Assembly: GCA_015067025.1 (NCBI GenBank)
Contig: SVNC01000010.1
Location: 1-64,000 of the forward strand
DNA: 64,000 bases
DNA from: Oscillospiraceae bacterium
GTDB lineage: Bacteria > Bacillota > Clostridia > Oscillospirales > Ruminococcaceae
Reading direction: 5' to 3'
Each line of letters starts with the position of its first letter. Position 1 is the first letter of the stretch. This document shows, in pieces, positions 61,387-64,000 of the stretch. The position numbers and the translations under genes are program-made. Below the pieces are notes generated by a model. That model was not told the DNA's origin and did not search any database. It saw only the letters and a list, made by a program, of their open reading frames with translations.

Positions 61387-62439
61387 ATGATAAAGAATAA
61401 CTTGTATTTTAGTGACATAAAAGAAGCGTCAGCTATATCAAATGTATCTTCTCTTTACAAAAAAAGTATACTGGTTACAGGTGCTACAGGAATGATAGGC
61501 TCGTGTATTATAGATATACTGATGTATCTCAACAAATACTCTGACGCAAACATAAAGATCTATGCATCAGGAAGAAACACAGATAAATTGAAAGAAAAAT
61601 TTAAGGCGTATTCTGATGATGACAGATTGGTATTTGTAAAATATGACGTATGTGAAGATATTGATTTTGATTTCGAAGTAGATTATATTATACACGCTGC
61701 AAGCAACGCCGACCCTGCTAATATGGCAAAATATCCCGTTGAAACACTTAAGGCAAATATTACAGGCGTTGACAATCTTCTGAATTACGGGAAAAACCAC
61801 AATGTAACCAGGGTTTTATATGTTTCATCCAGCGAAATGTACGGACAGCCTGATGAAACTGTTGCTGATGGTTTTACAGAAGATTACTGCGGACCTCTTG
61901 ATTACTCCAATCCAAGATCCTGTTATCCTTCCGGCAAACGTGCAGCGGAAGTTATGTGTCAAAGTTACATCAGCCAGTATGGTATGAATGTTGTTATTGC
62001 AAGACCTTGTCATATCTATGGCCCTACAATGCTGAAATCAGACCCGAGAGCAATCTCCGCCTTTATAATGAACGGTGTAAAGGGTGAAGATATCGTTATG
62101 AACAGTACAGGTGAGCTTGTTCGTTCGCATTGCTATGTGGTAGATGCTGCTACAGGTATTCTTCATATCCTTATAAATGGTGAAAGTGGACAGGCATACA
62201 ATGTATCAGATAGTGAATCTGTATGCTCAATTGCACAGCTTGCTCAGTATATTGCTAAAATAGCAGGAACTAATGCGGTGTTTAAACAGCAGACAGAAGA
62301 GGAAAAGAAAAGCTATCTTGTGAAAAAACATGCTATTCTTAACGCATCCAAGCTGAGAGCAACCGGATGGTGTCCTCGTACACATATTGAAGATGGTTTA
62401 GCTAAAACCATAAAAATATTATCAGAAACAAATGCATAA
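61387..62439 (+). CDS. extended SDR (NAD-dependent epimerase/dehydratase family)
   Basis: A 350-residue extended SDR. ILVTGATGMIGSCII is the nucleotide site, with HAASNADPANM, YVSSSEMYGQ and the catalytic pair in SCYPSGKRAAEVM. The substrate is unknown: it may reduce or epimerise a sugar or polyol phosphate for the adjacent cytidylyltransferase. The classical SDR reductase of Bcs1 is shorter and lacks this extended fold, so it is not a simple orthologue. It is the last gene of the operon, followed by a strong terminator. Confidence 0.83.
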   Translation: MIKNNLYFSDIKEASAISNVSSLYKKSILVTGATGMIGSCIIDILMYLNKYSDANIKIYASGRNTDKLKEKFKAYSDDDRLVFVKYDVCEDIDFDFEVDYIIHAASNADPANMAKYPVETLKANITGVDNLLNYGKNHNVTRVLYVSSSEMYGQPDETVADGFTEDYCGPLDYSNPRSCYPSGKRAAEVMCQSYISQYGMNVVIARPCHIYGPTMLKSDPRAISAFIMNGVKGEDIVMNSTGELVRSHCYVVDAATGILHILINGESGQAYNVSDSESVCSIAQLAQYIAKIAGTNAVFKQQTEEEKKSYLVKKHAILNASKLRATGWCPRTHIEDGLAKTIKILSETNA

Positions 62440-62444
62440 AAATT

Positions 62445-62474
62445 CCCCGACATTATTAAAAATGTCGGGGTTTT
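62445..62474 (+). terminator. terminator of the surface-glycan operon
   Basis: A perfect 10-bp stem CCCCGACATT / AATGTCGGGG with a 6-nt loop is followed by TTTT. It may also serve the convergent Nudix gene, whose stop lies 6 nt away. Confidence 0.93.
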
Positions 62475-62475
62475 G

Positions 62476-62889
62476 TTATCGTAATTTATCCTTATTAAGC
62501 TTCACATGCTCCAAAATATGCCCTATATTTCCTTCTCCTGCATACTTTGACATATCGAAGAAATTATCCTCCATATCAGTCTGCCAGAAGAGTGCGTTTT
62601 CATCTCCGTTTATTGTGACGTCCTCTTTAAGTCTGCCAACGTAAACCTCGACGTAGCATGGGTCAAGAGGATAGGAAAAGTCCATAAGATGAAGAAGATC
62701 TATGCTTTTTCTTTCGATTGCGGTTTCTTCGTAAAGCTCACGGTATGCGGCGTCTATTCCGCTTTCTCCCTGCTCTATCTTACCGCCCACAAAATTCATA
62801 AGTCCGAGATAAGGCTCTTTTAAACGCTTGCACATCAGCATTCTCGAAAAGCTCTTATCAAAGACAACAATAAGATTATAGCCCTGCAT
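62476..62889 (-). CDS. Nudix hydrolase (MutT-like)
   Basis: A 137-residue Nudix protein. The Nudix box GKIEQGESGIDAAYRELYEE (about 37-56, with TAI after it) matches GX5EX7REUXEEX. It hydrolyses a nucleoside-diphosphate-linked substrate; the size and NFVGGKIEQGE context fit an 8-oxo-dGTPase-like or dNTP-sanitising enzyme, but the substrate is open. The ATG overlaps the aroB stop by one base and AAAGGA lies upstream, so it is coupled to aroB. Confidence 0.9.
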   Translation of the reverse strand: MQGYNLIVVFDKSFSRMLMCKRLKEPYLGLMNFVGGKIEQGESGIDAAYRELYEETAIERKSIDLLHLMDFSYPLDPCYVEVYVGRLKEDVTINGDENALFWQTDMEDNFFDMSKYAGEGNIGHILEHVKLNKDKLR

Positions 62890-63998
62890 TACATTTCCTT
62901 TATAATTTCAGCAATCTCTTCTTCGGTAATCTCCTTGCCGTAGCTATTGTCACCAAAGCACATCATTTCGCCTATTTCCTTCTGGAATACAAAACGGAGC
63001 TTTCCGTCCCTTACCTTTTTATCGGTATAGAGCTTTTTAACGAGTGCAGTCTTGTCAATATAATCGGGGATTGATGTGGGGAGGTTTGCTCTTTTATAAA
63101 GCTCTGTTACTCTCTTTACGTTGTCGCTGCTGATAAAGCCCAGCTTTTCGCCAAGCTTTGCCTGAGCTATCATACCTATTGCCAATGCTTCACCGTGGAG
63201 CAATTCGTAACCGCTGACTGTTTCTATTGCTCTGCCGACGGTGTGACCGAGGTTTAAAACCTCTCTCAGTCCCGATTCCTTTTCGTCCTTCATAACTACC
63301 TTGTATTTAACAGCACAGTTATGCTCAGCTATGTATTCGCAGGAAGGAACATCAAGCGCCATAACCTTTTCGATATTTTCTTCAAGAAAGGTAAAAAGCT
63401 CATAATCGCCAAGGCAGGCGTGCTTTATTGTTTCGGAAAGTCCGCTTGAAATCTGTCTTGCGGGCAGAGTCTTCCAGGTGTCAATATCAATATATACTTT
63501 TAAAGGCTGGTTGAATAGACCTATAAGGTTTGTCGCAAGAGGAGTATCTACAGCAGTCTTTCCACCAACAGAAGCGTCAGCCGCAGAAAGAAGTGTGGTA
63601 GAATAATTGATAAAGGGTACGCCTCTGCCAAAGGTTCCTGCCACAAAGCCTGCAAGGTCACTTACAACACCGCCGCCTACTGCGATTACACAGCAGTCTC
63701 TTCTGTACTGTTTTTCAAGCATTGAGTCTTCAACATATTCCTTCATTGCTCTGGTCTTTGACTTTTCACCTTCGGGGATAACAAACATATCCGCAGTATA
63801 TCCCTTTGCGATAAGCTTTTCTGTTATCTTATCAGCGTAAAGCTTGTCTACTATGGAATCAGTAACTACGGCAAACTTTTTACACTTGCCGCACAGTCCC
63901 TTTTCTATGTCTGATATTAACGTATCGGAAAGGTCGTGACCTATTTCAATATCGTAGGAGTCGTCCACTACCTTTTTAAGCTCGCAATAAAATTTCAT
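62889..63998 (-). CDS. aroB: 3-dehydroquinate synthase
   Basis: A 369-residue enzyme of the shikimate pathway. It has PEGEKSKTRAMKEYVED, GGGVVSDLAGFVAGTFGRGV (NAD site), STTLLSAADASVGGKTAVD, and the metal-binding histidines in LNLGHTVGRAIE and HGEALAIGM. The whole coding region fits the window, ending two bases from its edge, but the ribosome site and promoter lie outside it. It is followed by the overlapping Nudix gene. Confidence 0.96.
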   Translation of the reverse strand: MKFYCELKKVVDDSYDIEIGHDLSDTLISDIEKGLCGKCKKFAVVTDSIVDKLYADKITEKLIAKGYTADMFVIPEGEKSKTRAMKEYVEDSMLEKQYRRDCCVIAVGGGVVSDLAGFVAGTFGRGVPFINYSTTLLSAADASVGGKTAVDTPLATNLIGLFNQPLKVYIDIDTWKTLPARQISSGLSETIKHACLGDYELFTFLEENIEKVMALDVPSCEYIAEHNCAVKYKVVMKDEKESGLREVLNLGHTVGRAIETVSGYELLHGEALAIGMIAQAKLGEKLGFISSDNVKRVTELYKRANLPTSIPDYIDKTALVKKLYTDKKVRDGKLRFVFQKEIGEMMCFGDNSYGKEITEEEIAEIIKEM

Positions 63999-64000
63999 TT

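Overview
The window looks like a chromosomal segment of a low-GC, Gram-positive Clostridia-type gut or rumen anaerobe. I favour the Ruminococcus / Oscillospirales group but cannot prove it from sequence alone. The case rests on SpoIIE, SepF, DivIVA with its ylm-type neighbours, a Clostridia-style HlyD-like protein next to sepF, Hfq, YlbF, two-subunit transketolase, a pyrK/pyrD type 1B dihydroorotate dehydrogenase, AGGAGG/GAAAGG ribosome sites and TTGACA/TATAAT promoters. I found no rRNA, tRNA, CRISPR array, transposase or phage gene.

Left part (1-14.7 kb) is mostly accessory and ion/envelope homeostasis: an extended SDR, a Na/Ca exchanger, a CPA2-type antiporter with a cysteine-rich tail overlapping a rhodanese lipoprotein, an isolated SAM methyltransferase, and a lipoprotein-NfeD-flotillin operon. 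Divergent from that operon is an XRE regulator followed by a run of unrecognised envelope genes (8.7-14.7 kb): a polytopic membrane protein, two paralogous membrane-anchored proteins with a TPR-like segment and YD-type repeats (one frameshifted), a second polytopic protein, a decayed copy of the first membrane gene, and another signal-anchored protein. Similar palindromes lie just downstream of the -10 boxes of both divergent promoters, suggesting one regulator controls both sides. This is my best candidate for an undescribed system.

14.7-24.2 kb is a pyrimidine operon on the minus strand (pyrC-pyrF-carA-carB-unknown membrane protein-pyrK-pyrD) with a promoter and an attenuator-like hairpin ahead of pyrC. 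The CarA subunit has Arg in place of its catalytic cysteine, which predicts ammonia-dependent carbamoyl phosphate synthesis. A feoA gene lies upstream.

24.3-40.9 kb is core metabolism and information processing on the minus strand: split transketolase, a Cof-type HAD phosphatase, RluD-type pseudouridine synthase, lspA, divIVA, ylmH, sepF, yggS, HlyD-like protein, hfq, miaA, mutL, mutS, ylbF and miaB. divIVA carries a 30-bp minisatellite, and a pair of related palindromic elements sits between mutS and ylbF.

41-62.4 kb builds surface glycans. It contains a 3,4-ketoisomerase and two glycosyltransferases, a HAD protein of the glycosyltransferase-associated type, then housekeeping genes (spoIIE, rsmA, radA, cwlD), then an eleven-kilobase plus-strand operon from a perfect consensus promoter: rfbA-rfbB-aminotransferase-acetyltransferase (with the distant ketoisomerase, a complete dTDP-3-acetamido-3,6-dideoxyhexose route), followed by glycosyltransferase/TagF-like polymerases and an IspD/TarI-like cytidylyltransferase with an SDR. 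This suggests a teichoic-acid-like or polyol-phosphate surface polymer. The window ends with a Nudix hydrolase and aroB on the minus strand.
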